This document shows, one piece after another, positions 12,941-22,294 of a DNA stretch of 64,000 nt. The DNA lies in the NCBI RefSeq assembly GCF_000721105.1, contig NZ_JOEV01000024.1, positions 1 to 64,000 on the forward strand, written 5' to 3'. Below the pieces are notes generated by a model. The model had not been told where the DNA came from and ran no database searches. It worked only from the letters and a program-made list of their open reading frames with translations. The translations under genes and the position numbers were made by a program. Within the stretch, counting starts at the first letter, position 1. The number at the start of each line of letters is the position of its first letter. The stretch comes from Streptomyces cellulosae (lineage in GTDB: Bacteria > Actinomycetota > Actinomycetes > Streptomycetales > Streptomycetaceae).

Positions 12941-14643
12941 GTGGCGCAGCGGCGCACTCCGTTCGGTGACAGAGCCCGTTACTGGTTCGACAGCACGCTG
13001 GCCCGGGGTGCCTCCGCTCTCGTCGGCTGGATGGCCCTGTTGTGTCTGGCCGTCGTCGTCCCGGCCAGCGCGGTGCTGGTGTGGACCGACCCCGGTGCCC
13101 CGGCGGCCCTGACCGACCGGCTGGCGCAGGTATGGCATCTCACCGGGGAGACACTGCGGCTGGGCGGTGCGACGGACACCCCGCTGCGCGTGACGATGTC
13201 GGTGCTGCTGGCACTGGTGGCTCTGCTGTACGTCTCGACGCTCGTCGGCCTGATCACGACGGCGCTCACAGAGCGGCTCACCGAGTTGCGACGGGGCCGT
13301 TCCACCGTGCTCGAACATGGGCACGCCGTGGTCCTGGGGTGGTCGGAGCAGGTCTTCACGGTGGTGAGCGAACTGGTGGCCGCCAACGCCAACCAGCGGC
13401 GGGCGGCGGTGGCCGTGCTGGCCGACCGGGACAAGACCGCCATGGAGGAGGCACTGAGCACGAAGGTGGGTCCCGTCGGCCGCACGCGGCTGATCTGCCG
13501 CAGCGGCCCCACCACCGACCCGGCCGTGCTCACCCTGACCAGCCCGGCCACGGCCGGTGTGGTGCTGGTCCTGCCGCACGACGAGCCCGACGCCGACGCC
13601 GAGGTGGTCAAGACGCTGCTGGCGCTCAGGGCGGCCCTGGCCGGGGAGGGACCCCGTCCGCGGGTCGTCGCAGCCGTCCGGGACGACCGCTACCGGCTGG
13701 CCGCGAGTCTCGCCGCCGGACCGGGCGCTGTCATCCTGGAGAGCGACACCGTCGCCGCCCGGCTGATCGTCCAGGCCGCGCGCCGCCCCGGGCTCTCCCT
13801 CGTCCACCAGGAACTCCTCGACTTCGCCGGTGACGAGTTCTACCTGATCGGCGAACCTGCCCTGGCCGGCCGCCCGTTCGGCGACGCGCTGCTGTCCTAC
13901 CCCACGTCGAGCGTCGTCGGAATGATGCGAGGAGACACCCTTCTGCTCAACCCGCCGTCGCAGACACCCATGGCCGCGGACGACCTGCTCCTCGTCATCT
14001 CCCGTGACGACGACACGGCATGGCTCGACGACTGCGCCGAGTCGGTGGCACCGACCTGACCGTGACCCTGCACCACGGGGACATCACCCGCCCCGAGACC
14101 CTGCGACGTCTGGACGTGCACTCCTACGACAGCGTGATCGTGCTCGGCCAGGACCCCGCCCCCGATCAGCCGCCGGACACCCCCGACAACCGCACGCTCG
14201 TCACCCTTTTGCTTCTGCGTCAGCTGGAGGAAGTCACCGGGCGCGAACTGCCGGTCGTCACCGAACTGATCGACGACCGCAACCGGGCGCTGGCCCCCAT
14301 CAGCCCCGGAGCCGACGTGATCATCAGCGGCAAGCTCATCGGCCTGCTCATGGCGCAGATCTCCCAGAACCGGCACCTGGCAGCGGTGTTCGAGGAACTG
14401 TTCTCCGCTGACGGCACCGGGGTTCGCCTGCGGCCGGCCACCGACTACGTGCTGCCAGGGCACGAGACGCCCTTCGCGACCGTCGTGGCCGCGGCACGTG
14501 AACGCGGCGAATGCGCCATCGGTTACCGAAGCCACGACGACTCGTCGACGACTCCCGGCTACGGCGTGCGGATCAACCCACCCAAAGCCGAGCGGCGCCG
14601 ATGGACGGTCGAGGACGAGGTGGTCGTCGTCGGCAAGGACTGA
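12941..14643 (+). pseudogene. CASTOR/POLLUX-like ion channel, internally deleted and frameshifted
   Basis: The first part (GTG 12941, preceded by GGAGGGGGGAAAG, to TGA 14059) holds two membrane helices (residues about 25-50 and 80-110) and a first RCK-like Rossmann domain starting HGHAVVLGWSEQVFTVVSEL. The second part lies in another frame, from about 14045 to TGA 14643, and continues with LTVTLHHGDITRPETLRRL and RTLVTLLLLRQLEEVTG to the end. It is the second RCK domain without its opening glycine-rich strand. The pieces meet at ESV/GTDL, so about 50-60 codons plus the frame were lost. Intact relatives are about 620 residues. The split product is unlikely to gate ions. Confidence 0.75.
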
Positions 14644-14824
14644 CGGCCAGGAGCGGGTCCACCGGTTGCTTCTGCGTGCGGATGATCCTGCACAGCTGGG
14701 GGCGTGCGTCCGGCCGGCGCAGAGCCCCACGGGGTGGGCCCTGGCGAACATCATGATGAAGACCTCGCGGCCTTGCACAGGGCGCAGGCGCAGGCGATGA
14801 CGCCGGACCCAGTCGGCGTGTGCG

Positions 14825-15286
14825 CTATGCGCCTGGCTGGTGCGCGGAGAGCGCGGTCAACAAGAAGCCGGTCAGAACGGTGAGTTGCTCGCTGTCGAGG
14901 ACGAGGCTCAGGTTCTTGTCCGATGACGCATAGGCGCGTTTGCCGGCCTCGAGCAGGTCGTGCCCCTTGTCGGTGATGTGGAGTTCCGCGGTGTGGCCGC
15001 GGCCGGGGAAGCTTCTGCGTTCGACGGCTCCGCGCTGCTCGAGCTGGCGGACGGTGGCCTGTGCGCTCTGGGCGGTCACTCCGGCTCGGCGGGCGAGTTC
15101 ACTGTAGGAGATCCCCGGCTCGCGCTTGAGGTGCCCCAGAGCCGACAGGTGTCGCAGTGTGTATCCGGTGGGCCTCAGTGATTTCTCGATGTCGTCGCGG
15201 ATGTGGCGTCCCAGTGCCGCCAGGAGGAAGGCAGGGCTGGTCGGCGGCATGGGGCCGGTGTTCGGCCTCGGCGTGTGGTTCGTCAT
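14825..15286 (-). CDS. MarR-family transcriptional regulator
   Basis: A 153-residue winged-helix repressor. Residues about 20-35 form the dimerisation helix, 58-115 the DNA-binding core (ISYSELARRAGVTAQSAQATV recognition region and wing RRSFPGRGHTAELHIT), and the C terminus returns to the dimer interface. It is transcribed away from an MFS exporter, and two near-identical 19-bp operators lie in the shared promoter region. The expected role is repression of itself and the exporter until a toxic ligand binds. The ATG at 15286 is well placed. Confidence 0.92.
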   Translation of the reverse strand: MTNHTPRPNTGPMPPTSPAFLLAALGRHIRDDIEKSLRPTGYTLRHLSALGHLKREPGISYSELARRAGVTAQSAQATVRQLEQRGAVERRSFPGRGHTAELHITDKGHDLLEAGKRAYASSDKNLSLVLDSEQLTVLTGFLLTALSAHQPGA

Positions 15287-15313
15287 CGTCAGACCTTGGA
15301 TCCACCGGGAGAA

Positions 15314-15332
15314 GTTTCAGTTTGACTGTAAC
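15314..15332. promoter_or_regulatory. MarR operator 1
   Basis: GTTTCAGTTTGACTGTAAC, an imperfect 19-bp inverted repeat, lies 28 bases upstream of the marR start codon. It matches the perfect operator at 15422-15440 at 16 of 19 positions. Its position suits autoregulation. Confidence 0.75.
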
Positions 15333-15421
15333 CCATCCATGGGCTCAACATGAATGAAGCCGCCGAGCCTTGGGTGGCGGCCCCTCCTTCCTCTTTCGCC
15401 ATGCCTCCACGCATGCCACCT

Positions 15422-15440
15422 GTTTCAGTCAGACTGAAAC
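15422..15440. promoter_or_regulatory. MarR operator 2 (perfect palindrome)
   Basis: GTTTCAGTCAGACTGAAAC is a perfect 19-bp inverted repeat with one central base, 20 bases upstream of the GTG at 15461. Its presence argues that the MFS gene starts at 15461 and not at the upstream in-frame ATG 15350. Confidence 0.82.
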
Positions 15441-15460
15441 TGAGAGATACGGACGAGAAC

Positions 15461-16975
15461 GTGAGCGAACCGGTCGTCGGGTCCTTGGCCCCGGGTGTCG
15501 GCACTGTCCCCCGGGATACGGAACCCGCCAGGCGCAGGGCTCCGGCCCCGCTCGTGATCGCGACCGCGCAGCTCATGGTCATCCTCGACGGATCGATCAT
15601 GAACATCGCACGGCCGGCGGTACAGGGGGACCTCGGCCTGAGCGACAGCGGACGCTCCTGGGTCATCACCGGCTGCACCCTCGCATTCGGCGGGCTGCCG
15701 CTCCTCGGGGGCAGGGTCGCCGACCAGTGGGGCCGCCGGCGGACGTTCGTCATCGGCTCTGCCGGATGTGCCGCTGTCTCGGCAGTGGGCGGCCGCGCGT
15801 CCAGTGGCGGAATCCTCGTGGCGTCCCGCGTCCTGCAGGGCGGGTTCGCAGCCCCGCTGATGCCCTCGGCGCCGGCTTTGATCGCCGTGACGGTCACCGG
15901 TCCGAAGGAGCGCGCGCTCGCGTTGAGCGTGTTCAGTGCGGTGGCCGGCGGCGGGCTGGCACTGGGGCTGATCATGGGCGGGCTGCTGACGCAGTATCTG
16001 AGCTGGCGATGGTGTCTGCTGGTCAACATCCCGCCCGGTACGGCGGCGGCACTTGCCCCGTACGCCACCCTGGCGGAAAGCCGCAGCGGTCGGCGTGGCG
16101 GCCATGACCTGCCGGGAGCCCTGCTGTCCACCGCGGGCGTCTCGGCCTTGGTCCTGGGGCTGACCAACGGGGCAGAAGCGGGCGGTGACTTGGGCTCCCG
16201 GCGCGTCGGCGGGGCGATCGCATGCGGAGCGGTGTTGCTCGCCGCCTTCGTCGCCTGGGAGGTGCGGGCGTCGTATCCGCTGCTGCCTCAGACTCTGCTG
16301 ACCAACAGGGACAGGATCGCCGCCTTCACCGGTGCCATGCTGACCTCCGCCGCTCTCTTCGCCGTCATGCTGCTTCTCACCTTCAACCTGCAGGAGCTGC
16401 GCGGTCACTCACCCGTGCGGGCCGGCCTCGCCTTCCTGCCTCTGAACGTGGGGATCGGTGCGGCTTCCGTCCTCGCAGCCCGTATGCGGCGGGCACTGGG
16501 AGCGAAACGCGTCATGCTCCTGGGCGGAGCGCTGGGCACAGCGGGCCTGACCTGGCTCGGCTTCATCGGCGAGAACTCCACGTGGGCGGGAAGGATCCTG
16601 CCCGCCGAGATCCTGGTCAGCCTGGCCATGGCCCTGGTCTTCGTGTCGGCCTCCGGACTGGTCCTGCACAGAGCAGGCGACCGCTCCGGTTCGGCCAGCG
16701 GCCTCCTCGGCGCCGCGCAGCAGATCGGCGGGGCGTTCGCCATCGCGGTGACAGCGGTTATTGCCCCCGCTGTATGCGACTCCGGCTCCTCCCAGCGGAG
16801 CATCGATGCCGAGACCGTACTTCAAGGAGACCGTGCCGGGTCTGCCACGACGGCTGTGCTGTTCCCGCTCGCTTGCGGCGTCATCGCCGCTTTCGCCCGC
16901 CCGCGCCCTGCCACACCATCCGCGTCCGACACCGGCACAGCCCTGACGCCCTTGCCCCTCCGGCCACTTGCCTGA
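15461..16975 (+). CDS. DHA2-type MFS multidrug exporter
   Basis: A 504-residue exporter with about 14 hydrophobic helices. Family signs are the helix-1 motif TAQLMVILDGSIMNIARPAV, GGRVADQWGRRRTF between helices 2 and 3 (motif A), and the helix-5 segment GGGLALGLIMGGLLTQYLSWRW cut short of full length. The GTG at 15461 follows GGACGAG and lies downstream of operator 2; the frame is open back to 15350 but that part reads through the operator. It should pump a toxic compound out by proton exchange and be induced through the adjacent MarR. Confidence 0.9.
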   Translation: MSEPVVGSLAPGVGTVPRDTEPARRRAPAPLVIATAQLMVILDGSIMNIARPAVQGDLGLSDSGRSWVITGCTLAFGGLPLLGGRVADQWGRRRTFVIGSAGCAAVSAVGGRASSGGILVASRVLQGGFAAPLMPSAPALIAVTVTGPKERALALSVFSAVAGGGLALGLIMGGLLTQYLSWRWCLLVNIPPGTAAALAPYATLAESRSGRRGGHDLPGALLSTAGVSALVLGLTNGAEAGGDLGSRRVGGAIACGAVLLAAFVAWEVRASYPLLPQTLLTNRDRIAAFTGAMLTSAALFAVMLLLTFNLQELRGHSPVRAGLAFLPLNVGIGAASVLAARMRRALGAKRVMLLGGALGTAGLTWLGFIGENSTWAGRILPAEILVSLAMALVFVSASGLVLHRAGDRSGSASGLLGAAQQIGGAFAIAVTAVIAPAVCDSGSSQRSIDAETVLQGDRAGSATTAVLFPLACGVIAAFARPRPATPSASDTGTALTPLPLRPLA

Positions 16976-17102
16976 GCCGGGCAACCCGAATGCACCTGAC
17001 GAAACCGCTTGAGACCGCCCTGCCCCCTGGCAGGAAGCGCACGGTCCTCGCCATGACATGACCGTGCGGTCACCGATCACAACGGAAAGAAGGCCAAACC
17101 GG

Positions 17103-17780
17103 ATGCTCGCTCAATTCGTACTGTTCGAAGGGTTCGACCCCCTGGATGTCATCGCGCCCTACGAGGTCCTGATATCGGCAGGCGCTCTCACTGGCGGCGC
17201 GCTGCAGGTGGAGCTGGCCAGCGCCGAGGGCGCACGGGACGTGCCCAGTGGACTGACGGGTATCACACTGAAAGCGACCACCGCACTGGATCCGGCGCGG
17301 GCAGACATCGTCATCGTCCCGGGGGCCGCCGGTGACCTGCGCCCTCCGGAGGGGCTGTCCCCGGGCGAGCGGGAACAGCTCATCCCCGCCATCCTCCATC
17401 GTGCGGCGCAGACCAGCCTGCCCAGCCTTGTCGGCGAGGCCCTCAACGACGGCCGGACGCTGGTGGCGGCGGTGTGCGGCGGCTCGATGATCCTCGCCAT
17501 GGCCGGTCTGACCAAGGGACGCCATGTCACCGGTCACCGGCTCGGTCTGGCCGACATGAAGGCCAATTTCACGGAAACGCACGTGATCGACGCACGTGTG
17601 GTCGTGGACGACCGCCTCATCACCGCCGGTGGGGTCACCTCCGGTCTCGATCTCGCGCTGTATCTCGTGGAGCGTGAGATCGGCCCCCGGATCGCCAACG
17701 AACTCGAAAAGCTCTTCGAGCATGAACGACGCGGGACCGTCTGGGCACCCACCGGCGCCGGCCCCGCCTTCGACCTCTGA
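17103..17780 (+). CDS. DJ-1/PfpI superfamily protein
   Basis: A 225-residue single-domain protein of the DJ-1/PfpI (class I glutamine-amidotransferase-like) fold. It opens with the conserved LFEGFDPLDVIAPYEVL strand-helix, and the nucleophile elbow is AAVCGGSMILAMAGL with Cys at about 136. The following HRLGLADM and VVDDRLITAGGVTSGLDLAL complete the pocket seen in isonitrile-hydratase-like and AraC-linked members. The ATG at 17103 has GAAGG upstream. The reaction is unknown; roles in detoxifying electrophiles or isonitriles are possible. It follows the MFS gene on the same strand and might share its induction. Confidence 0.85.
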   Translation: MLAQFVLFEGFDPLDVIAPYEVLISAGALTGGALQVELASAEGARDVPSGLTGITLKATTALDPARADIVIVPGAAGDLRPPEGLSPGEREQLIPAILHRAAQTSLPSLVGEALNDGRTLVAAVCGGSMILAMAGLTKGRHVTGHRLGLADMKANFTETHVIDARVVVDDRLITAGGVTSGLDLALYLVEREIGPRIANELEKLFEHERRGTVWAPTGAGPAFDL

Positions 17781-18137
17781 CCGGAATCCAGACCCCCACC
17801 GGTCAGACTGCGCGGCCCAACGAACGATGGCTGGGCGGTTCATCGACGCGTCGGCGTGGGGCTTGTGGCGGCGGGCTCTCGTCGAAGCAGGCCCGTGGGA
17901 CGGCTGAGGCCGGGAACGGGAAGAAACCACCCCGGCATCATCGCCTCCGACTTCGAGCGCCGCGTGGGCAAGCGCGGTGGCGTCGTGAAGGCGCTGGCAC
18001 GTCCCTTCGTCAACGCCCCCAGCCACCGGCCGTCACAGCAGTACAGGACGGTGAGCCACCCCGCACATCCACGCCGGTCGGCAACACGTGCGGCCGTCCG
18101 AGCACCGATCGCACCTCGTCACGTCAAAGGCAGTTTC
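17781..18137. other. 357-bp intergenic stretch, no gene recognised
   Basis: The interval between the PfpI-like gene and the next membrane-protein gene has no ORF with a supported start or family match. A promoter for the three-gene run beginning at 18138 should lie here, but I cannot define it. Confidence 0.35.
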
Positions 18138-18605
18138 ATGAGCAAAATCCTCCTCGTCCTGCACGTCCTGGCCGCCATCATCGCCATCGGGCCGGTGACC
18201 GTGGCCGCGAGTATGTTCCCGCCGGCGGTACGCCAGGCAGCGGGACCATCCGCGGCCGCATCACCATCCGCGACCACCGTCCGGTTGCTCCACCGCATCT
18301 GCCGCCGCTACGCCGGTCTCGGGCTGGCCGTGCCGGTTCTCGGCATGGCCACAGCAGCCGTCATGGGCGTCCTCGGCAGCGCCTGGCTCATCACGTCCAT
18401 GCTGTTGACCGCAGCGGCCGCCGGCATCCTCGTCGCCCTCGTCCTCCCGCGCCAGGAGGCGCTGCTGGACCGACTCGGCAGCCACCAACTGGTCGATCGC
18501 AGTCACACGGCGCAACTGGGGATGTACACGGGTCTGTTCAACCTGCTGTGGGCCACGGTCACCGTCCTCATGATCGTCCGACCCGGTTCGACGACGGGAG
18601 CGTGA
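18138..18605 (+). CDS. Four-helix integral membrane protein (DUF2269-like)
   Basis: A 155-residue protein with four hydrophobic segments: LLVLHVLAAIIAIGPVTVAA, GLGLAVPVLGMATAAVMGVL, SMLLTAAAAGILVALVL and GLFNLLWATVTVLMIV. The first helix with LHVLAAIIAIGP resembles the DUF2269 group of predicted integral membrane proteins. The ATG at 18138 lacks a clear SD but fits the hydrophobic start; the frame upstream is not coding. It is two bases from the next gene, so the two are almost surely co-transcribed. The function is unknown. Confidence 0.7.
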   Translation: MSKILLVLHVLAAIIAIGPVTVAASMFPPAVRQAAGPSAAASPSATTVRLLHRICRRYAGLGLAVPVLGMATAAVMGVLGSAWLITSMLLTAAAAGILVALVLPRQEALLDRLGSHQLVDRSHTAQLGMYTGLFNLLWATVTVLMIVRPGSTTGA

Positions 18606-18607
18606 CC

Positions 18608-18901
18608 ATGCCGAACAACACCGTCCGACGCCCTCTGCGCGCGGCGGCCACCGTGGAACTCGTCTCGCTGATCGCCCTGTTGACCAACGTTTTTACCGTG
18701 CACGTACCCACCATCGCCTCATTGACCGGCCCCGTCCACGGCTGCGCCTATCTCTTCGGCATCGGCGCCGTCCTACGTGACAGACAGCGCACCACTGCGG
18801 CCGTCGCACTCTCGGTCATCCCCGGATTCGGCGGCATGCTCGCCCTGCGCAGCCTCCCTGCGCCACAGGCCCAGGCACGCGCCGCCACACAGATGTCGTA
18901 G
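18608..18901 (+). CDS. Small membrane protein (DUF3817-like)
   Basis: A 97-residue protein with hydrophobic helices TVELVSLIALLTNVFTVHV, GPVHGCAYLFGIGAVL and AAVALSVIPGFGGMLAL. The GPVHG motif in the second helix is typical of DUF3817 membrane proteins. The ATG at 18608 starts two bases after the previous stop. Together with the upstream four-helix protein and the downstream hydrolase it forms a probable operon. No function is known. Confidence 0.7.
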   Translation: MPNNTVRRPLRAAATVELVSLIALLTNVFTVHVPTIASLTGPVHGCAYLFGIGAVLRDRQRTTAAVALSVIPGFGGMLALRSLPAPQAQARAATQMS

Positions 18902-18936
18902 CACCATCACCCCTGCCAGAACCCGAGGTCACTCAG

Positions 18937-20025
18937 ATGCCCCCACCCCGAACCGATACGAGCGGCCCCACACTCGCGGCGCGGATCCAGAAGACCGTCA
19001 TGCGGCTCATGTTCCGGCTTCCCGAGCCCGTCAAGAGGCGCATGGCAGGCCCTGCCATCAGCCTCGACGGTCAGACACTCGCCCTCGACGCCCAGCTGCT
19101 GGCCGAGATGAGCCGGCGCGGCGGCGTCTCACTCGTCGTCAACGACTCGCCAGGGGAGTCCCGGGCAGCCCTGGAGAATGGCCGGCACGCGCTGGAAGGA
19201 CCTCGCTTCGAGGACGTCATCAGCGAAGACCTCGCCATCGACAGCACCGGTGGCGACCTCCACGCAACGCTCTACACGCCGAGCCGCCTCAGGATGCCGG
19301 TCCCCCTGCTGGTGTTCTTCCACGGCGGAGGGTGGGTCATCGGCAGCCGAACCTCCTACGACTCCCTTGTGTCCTTCCTCGCGCACCACGCACAGGTGAA
19401 GATCATGTCCGTCGGTTACCGTCTGGCCCCGGAGCATCCGTTCCCGGCCGCCCTCGAAGACGCGCTGGCCGCGTTCGAGCACGCTCACCGGCACGCCGAT
19501 GCCCTGGGTGTCGACCGGGCGCGCATCGCCGTCGGGGGCGACAGCGCCGGCGCCCACCTCTGCGCCGTACTCGCCCAGCTCACCGCTCGCCGGGAAGGCC
19601 CGCGCCCCGCACACCAGTTCCTGTTCTATCCCGCCACCGACTTCACCAGACGCCATCCTTCGCGGGATCTGTTCGGTGAGGGATTCCTGCTCACCGACCG
19701 CGAAATCGACTGGTTCGAGGACCAGTACGCCCAAGCAGCCGACCGGTCCGACCCGCGGCTTTCGCCTCTCCTGGGTGAGGTGGACGCGTCGATCGCGCCC
19801 GCCTACATCGCCACCGGCGGATTCGACCCGCTCCGCGACGAGGGCGAGCGCTACGCGGAAAAACTGCGGCAGGCGGGCACGGACGTGGTCCTGCACCACG
19901 AAGCCGACCTCGTGCACGGCTATCTCAGCTTCTTCGCCCTCTCAACTCGCTTTCGTACAGCGGCACTCGAGGCCGCTGAGGCCATCCGCAGCCATCTGCG
20001 GACAGCCTCCGACACGAAGAAGTAG
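18937..20025 (+). CDS. HSL-family alpha/beta hydrolase (esterase)
   Basis: A 362-residue esterase of the hormone-sensitive-lipase family. The oxyanion-hole motif HGGGW is at 129-133, the nucleophile elbow GDSAG at 201-205 (Ser203), the likely acid Asp297 in GGFDPLRDEG and the His327 in LVHGY. The first 90 residues form the helical cap. It should hydrolyse short-chain esters in the cytoplasm. It follows two small membrane-protein genes, 35 bases after the second, probably in one operon. Confidence 0.92.
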   Translation: MPPPRTDTSGPTLAARIQKTVMRLMFRLPEPVKRRMAGPAISLDGQTLALDAQLLAEMSRRGGVSLVVNDSPGESRAALENGRHALEGPRFEDVISEDLAIDSTGGDLHATLYTPSRLRMPVPLLVFFHGGGWVIGSRTSYDSLVSFLAHHAQVKIMSVGYRLAPEHPFPAALEDALAAFEHAHRHADALGVDRARIAVGGDSAGAHLCAVLAQLTARREGPRPAHQFLFYPATDFTRRHPSRDLFGEGFLLTDREIDWFEDQYAQAADRSDPRLSPLLGEVDASIAPAYIATGGFDPLRDEGERYAEKLRQAGTDVVLHHEADLVHGYLSFFALSTRFRTAALEAAEAIRSHLRTASDTKK

Positions 20026-20633
20026 GCAACATCTTCGTCGAGTTGGCAGCCGGTGCCATCAACCGCGCACTCGCACCGCGCCGAAGTGGTGGCGAGCTCG
20101 CTGGTCTTCGCCCTCGGACAGCGGCGTCGGCCGGCTGGCGCCCACCCGGCTGGTGCTGGCGAGGGCACGCGTGCCGCTGCCGCCGGGGTGTACAAGGAGG
20201 TCGAAACGACGGCGCGCGGTCACGGCGTGATCGGCGACGAGCCCTCAGCCCCTTGGACCCGCGCACCACTGCGTCGGTGATGCTCGCGGCGCCGTGCTCG
20301 GTGTGGGGCCGCGGGAGCCCGACGCGACGATGTGACGATGAACGGGTTGAGGGACGCGTGTGCGCAGTCGTACCCAGCACGCGGCCTGCGCCTGGTCCCA
20401 GGATCGAATGACGCCCCCTCAGGCAGTCGTCGAAGGGACCTGTCTGGTTCCCCAGCGCACGTTGAAGCCGAAGCACCGGGGGTGCACCGGCGCGTGGTGT
20501 CTCAGGACCGTGCTCCGGCCGCTCCGCACGTTGGCGCGTCGTGCCGTGCGCCCGGGGGTATGCCCAGGGCAGTGCCAGGCCCCAGGTGGTCGACATGCCT
20601 CCGGCCGCGAGACTCCCCGAAAGGCGGTGCACC
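20026..20633. other. 608-bp stretch without a convincing gene
   Basis: The minus strand contains short coding-like segments (for example GLPRPHTEHGAASITDAVV around 20260-20315), but no start, stop and family agree. I regard it as decayed or non-coding DNA at the left edge of a remnant-rich zone. Confidence 0.35.
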
Positions 20634-20849
20634 ATGAGTGACAGCAACGGTCTGGAACCGCTGGCGACGTTCTGCGGGAACTGCAATTGCGGTTGCCCGC
20701 AACTCTTCGTCGATCCGAGCGCTCCCGCGGAGCGTCGCGTTCTGCTCACCGACGACTTCGGCCAGCGCGTCCAGATGAGCGCCGACCAGTTCGGCTCCCT
20801 GCTGGAGGAGGCGAAGGCCGGCAAGCTGGACGGCATAGCCACCGCTTGA
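20634..20849 (+). CDS. Cys-rich small protein with C-x2-C-x-C-x-C motif
   Basis: A 71-residue cytoplasmic protein starting at ATG 20634. Residues 14-22 read CGNCNCGCP, followed by QLFVDPSAP, a basic RRVLLTDDFGQRVQMS segment and an acidic helix. I have seen this FCGNCNCGCPQLFVD pattern as a conserved small streptomycete protein but know no assigned function. The closely spaced cysteines suggest metal or Fe-S binding. It is isolated between non-coding stretches, yet is intact, with good codon use, which argues for a real gene. Confidence 0.7.
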   Translation: MSDSNGLEPLATFCGNCNCGCPQLFVDPSAPAERRVLLTDDFGQRVQMSADQFGSLLEEAKAGKLDGIATA

Positions 20850-21226
20850 CCGATGCACGCACCCGGCGTAGACCAGCGCGCACGGTGTGGTCCTGGGACG
20901 GGCACCCACGCGCCGGCCGGGTACGGCAGGAAAGGGAGCGGCCCTGCGCGGCTGCTGCCGGTACCGCCACGGTGGCGGTAGCGGCCGGAGGCTGAGGCCG
21001 GCTTCGGCGAGGTGGTCGCGGGCCCGATCGGCGTCGTCGGCTGCCTGGCCTGTCTCTGGTCAGTGGGCTGCTGTACCTGCTGATGGACCGGGTGTCCGGT
21101 CGCCCGCCAGGCCTGATGTCACCGCCCTCGCCGGACCGGCCCCGTGCGCTTCCGGAGCGTAGGGCGTTGACTACGAAGCCAGTTGGACCACCCGCGCGGT
21201 CGGCGTCAGGGGAAGGACCAGCGGGT
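20850..21226. other. 377-bp stretch, possible gene remnant only
   Basis: Plus-strand segments such as LVSGLLYLLMDRVSGR near 21050 look like the end of a membrane protein, but there is no intact frame or start. Nothing else is recognisable. Confidence 0.3.
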
Positions 21227-21896
21227 TCAGAACGCGTCGGGATGCAGCACCCTGGCGATCTTGTCCACGGCCAGGTCGTTGCTGGGGCCGAGGTAGGCCG
21301 AGTCGGACAGGACCGTGTAGGCGTTGTTCTTGGCGGCCGGCCACTGGGGGAACTCCTTGAGCAGTTGCCTGGCGTAGGCCGTCGGGTCGGGGGAGTTGGC
21401 GCTGATGACGACGAGGGCGTCGACGTCGGTGGCGGCGGCCTTCTCCTTGCTCAGGTCGGCGAACATGGTCTTGGATGCCGATTCGAAGGCGTTGGTGCCG
21501 ACGGCCTTGGTGAGGATGTCCTTGAAGATGCCCTTGGCCGCGGCCCGGCTGAAGGCGTTGCTGTCCGTCGAGGTGCCGGCGAAGAGCACCATCACCTTCG
21601 GCTTCTTCGCGCCCTTCACCTTCGCGGACACCGAGGCGATCGACTTCTCGGAGGCGGCGATCAGCTTCTCCGCCCGGGTGCTGACATTGAAGACCTTGCC
21701 CATCTCGCGCAGCAGCGTGTAGCTGTCGGAGATGGTCATCTTGGAGGGGTCGTCGTCGCAGCCCTGCGGGGAGACGTAACTGTTCGCGCCCACCGTCTTG
21801 AGCTGCTGGCGGGTGGCGAAGCCATTCTTCGCATCGAAGCCGTAGGTCGTGACAGACAGTACGAAGTCCGGCCGCAGGCTCAGCATCGCCTCGCAG
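21227..21896 (-). pseudogene. Iron-siderophore ABC transporter substrate-binding protein, N-terminally truncated
   Basis: The last 220 or so residues of a class III (FepB/FhuD-type) periplasmic binding protein: MLSLRPDFVLSVTTYGFD, the hinge helix DSYTLLREMGKVFNVSTRAE, KPKVMVLFAGTSTDSNAFSR and the C-terminal lobe to the TGA at 21227. The lipoprotein signal peptide and first lobe, about 120-130 residues, are missing. On the right the frame ends at the fusion with a TetR fragment near 21896-21902. No permease or ATPase genes remain nearby. It cannot be exported or bind ligand as it stands. Confidence 0.8.
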
Positions 21897-21899
21897 GGG

Positions 21900-22210
21900 A
21901 GCCCGCCGGCCGTCTACCTCCACTTCGCCTCGAAGAGGGAACTCGTCCATGCGACGTGCCTGCGGGTGTGGAGTTCCCTGTTCATCGAGTTGGAAGCAGT
22001 GTCCCGGGACATCGCGGACCCTGTGACGGCGCTCCGTGAAACCTGCGTCGCCTACATCGCGTTCAGACTGCGTCATCCTTCCCAGTACCGATTGGTGATG
22101 GCCGGTGAGGCCACCGAAGCCAGCCGTCAGAACGAGGACGCATGCTTCCGCCATTTCCGGGACAAGGTCGCAGCCTGTCGTGATGCCGGGGTACATGTGG
22201 AGAGCAAGAC
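21900..22210 (+). pseudogene. TetR-family regulator fragment, truncated at both ends
   Basis: SPPAVYLHFASKRELVHATC is the end of a TetR helix-turn-helix, and it continues as a ligand-domain start through LRHPSQYRLVMAGEATEAS to GVHVESKT. The first helices are lost at the left junction. After about 22210 the family-like sequence stops and runs into unrelated residues before TGA 22298. The frame is open but the protein would lack most of its DNA-binding domain. Confidence 0.75.
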
Positions 22211-22294
22211 CGAAACTGAACCGGGGGTGCCCAAAGGCGCGACGATGGGTCCATTGCGGGGTTGTCGTCCGGTGAGGCAGGAGGAATCAGCGGC

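Noticed and set aside
15350..15460. Upstream 37 codons of the MFS frame
   Set aside because: They run through the perfect MarR operator and have poor codon use; the GTG at 15461 has an SD.
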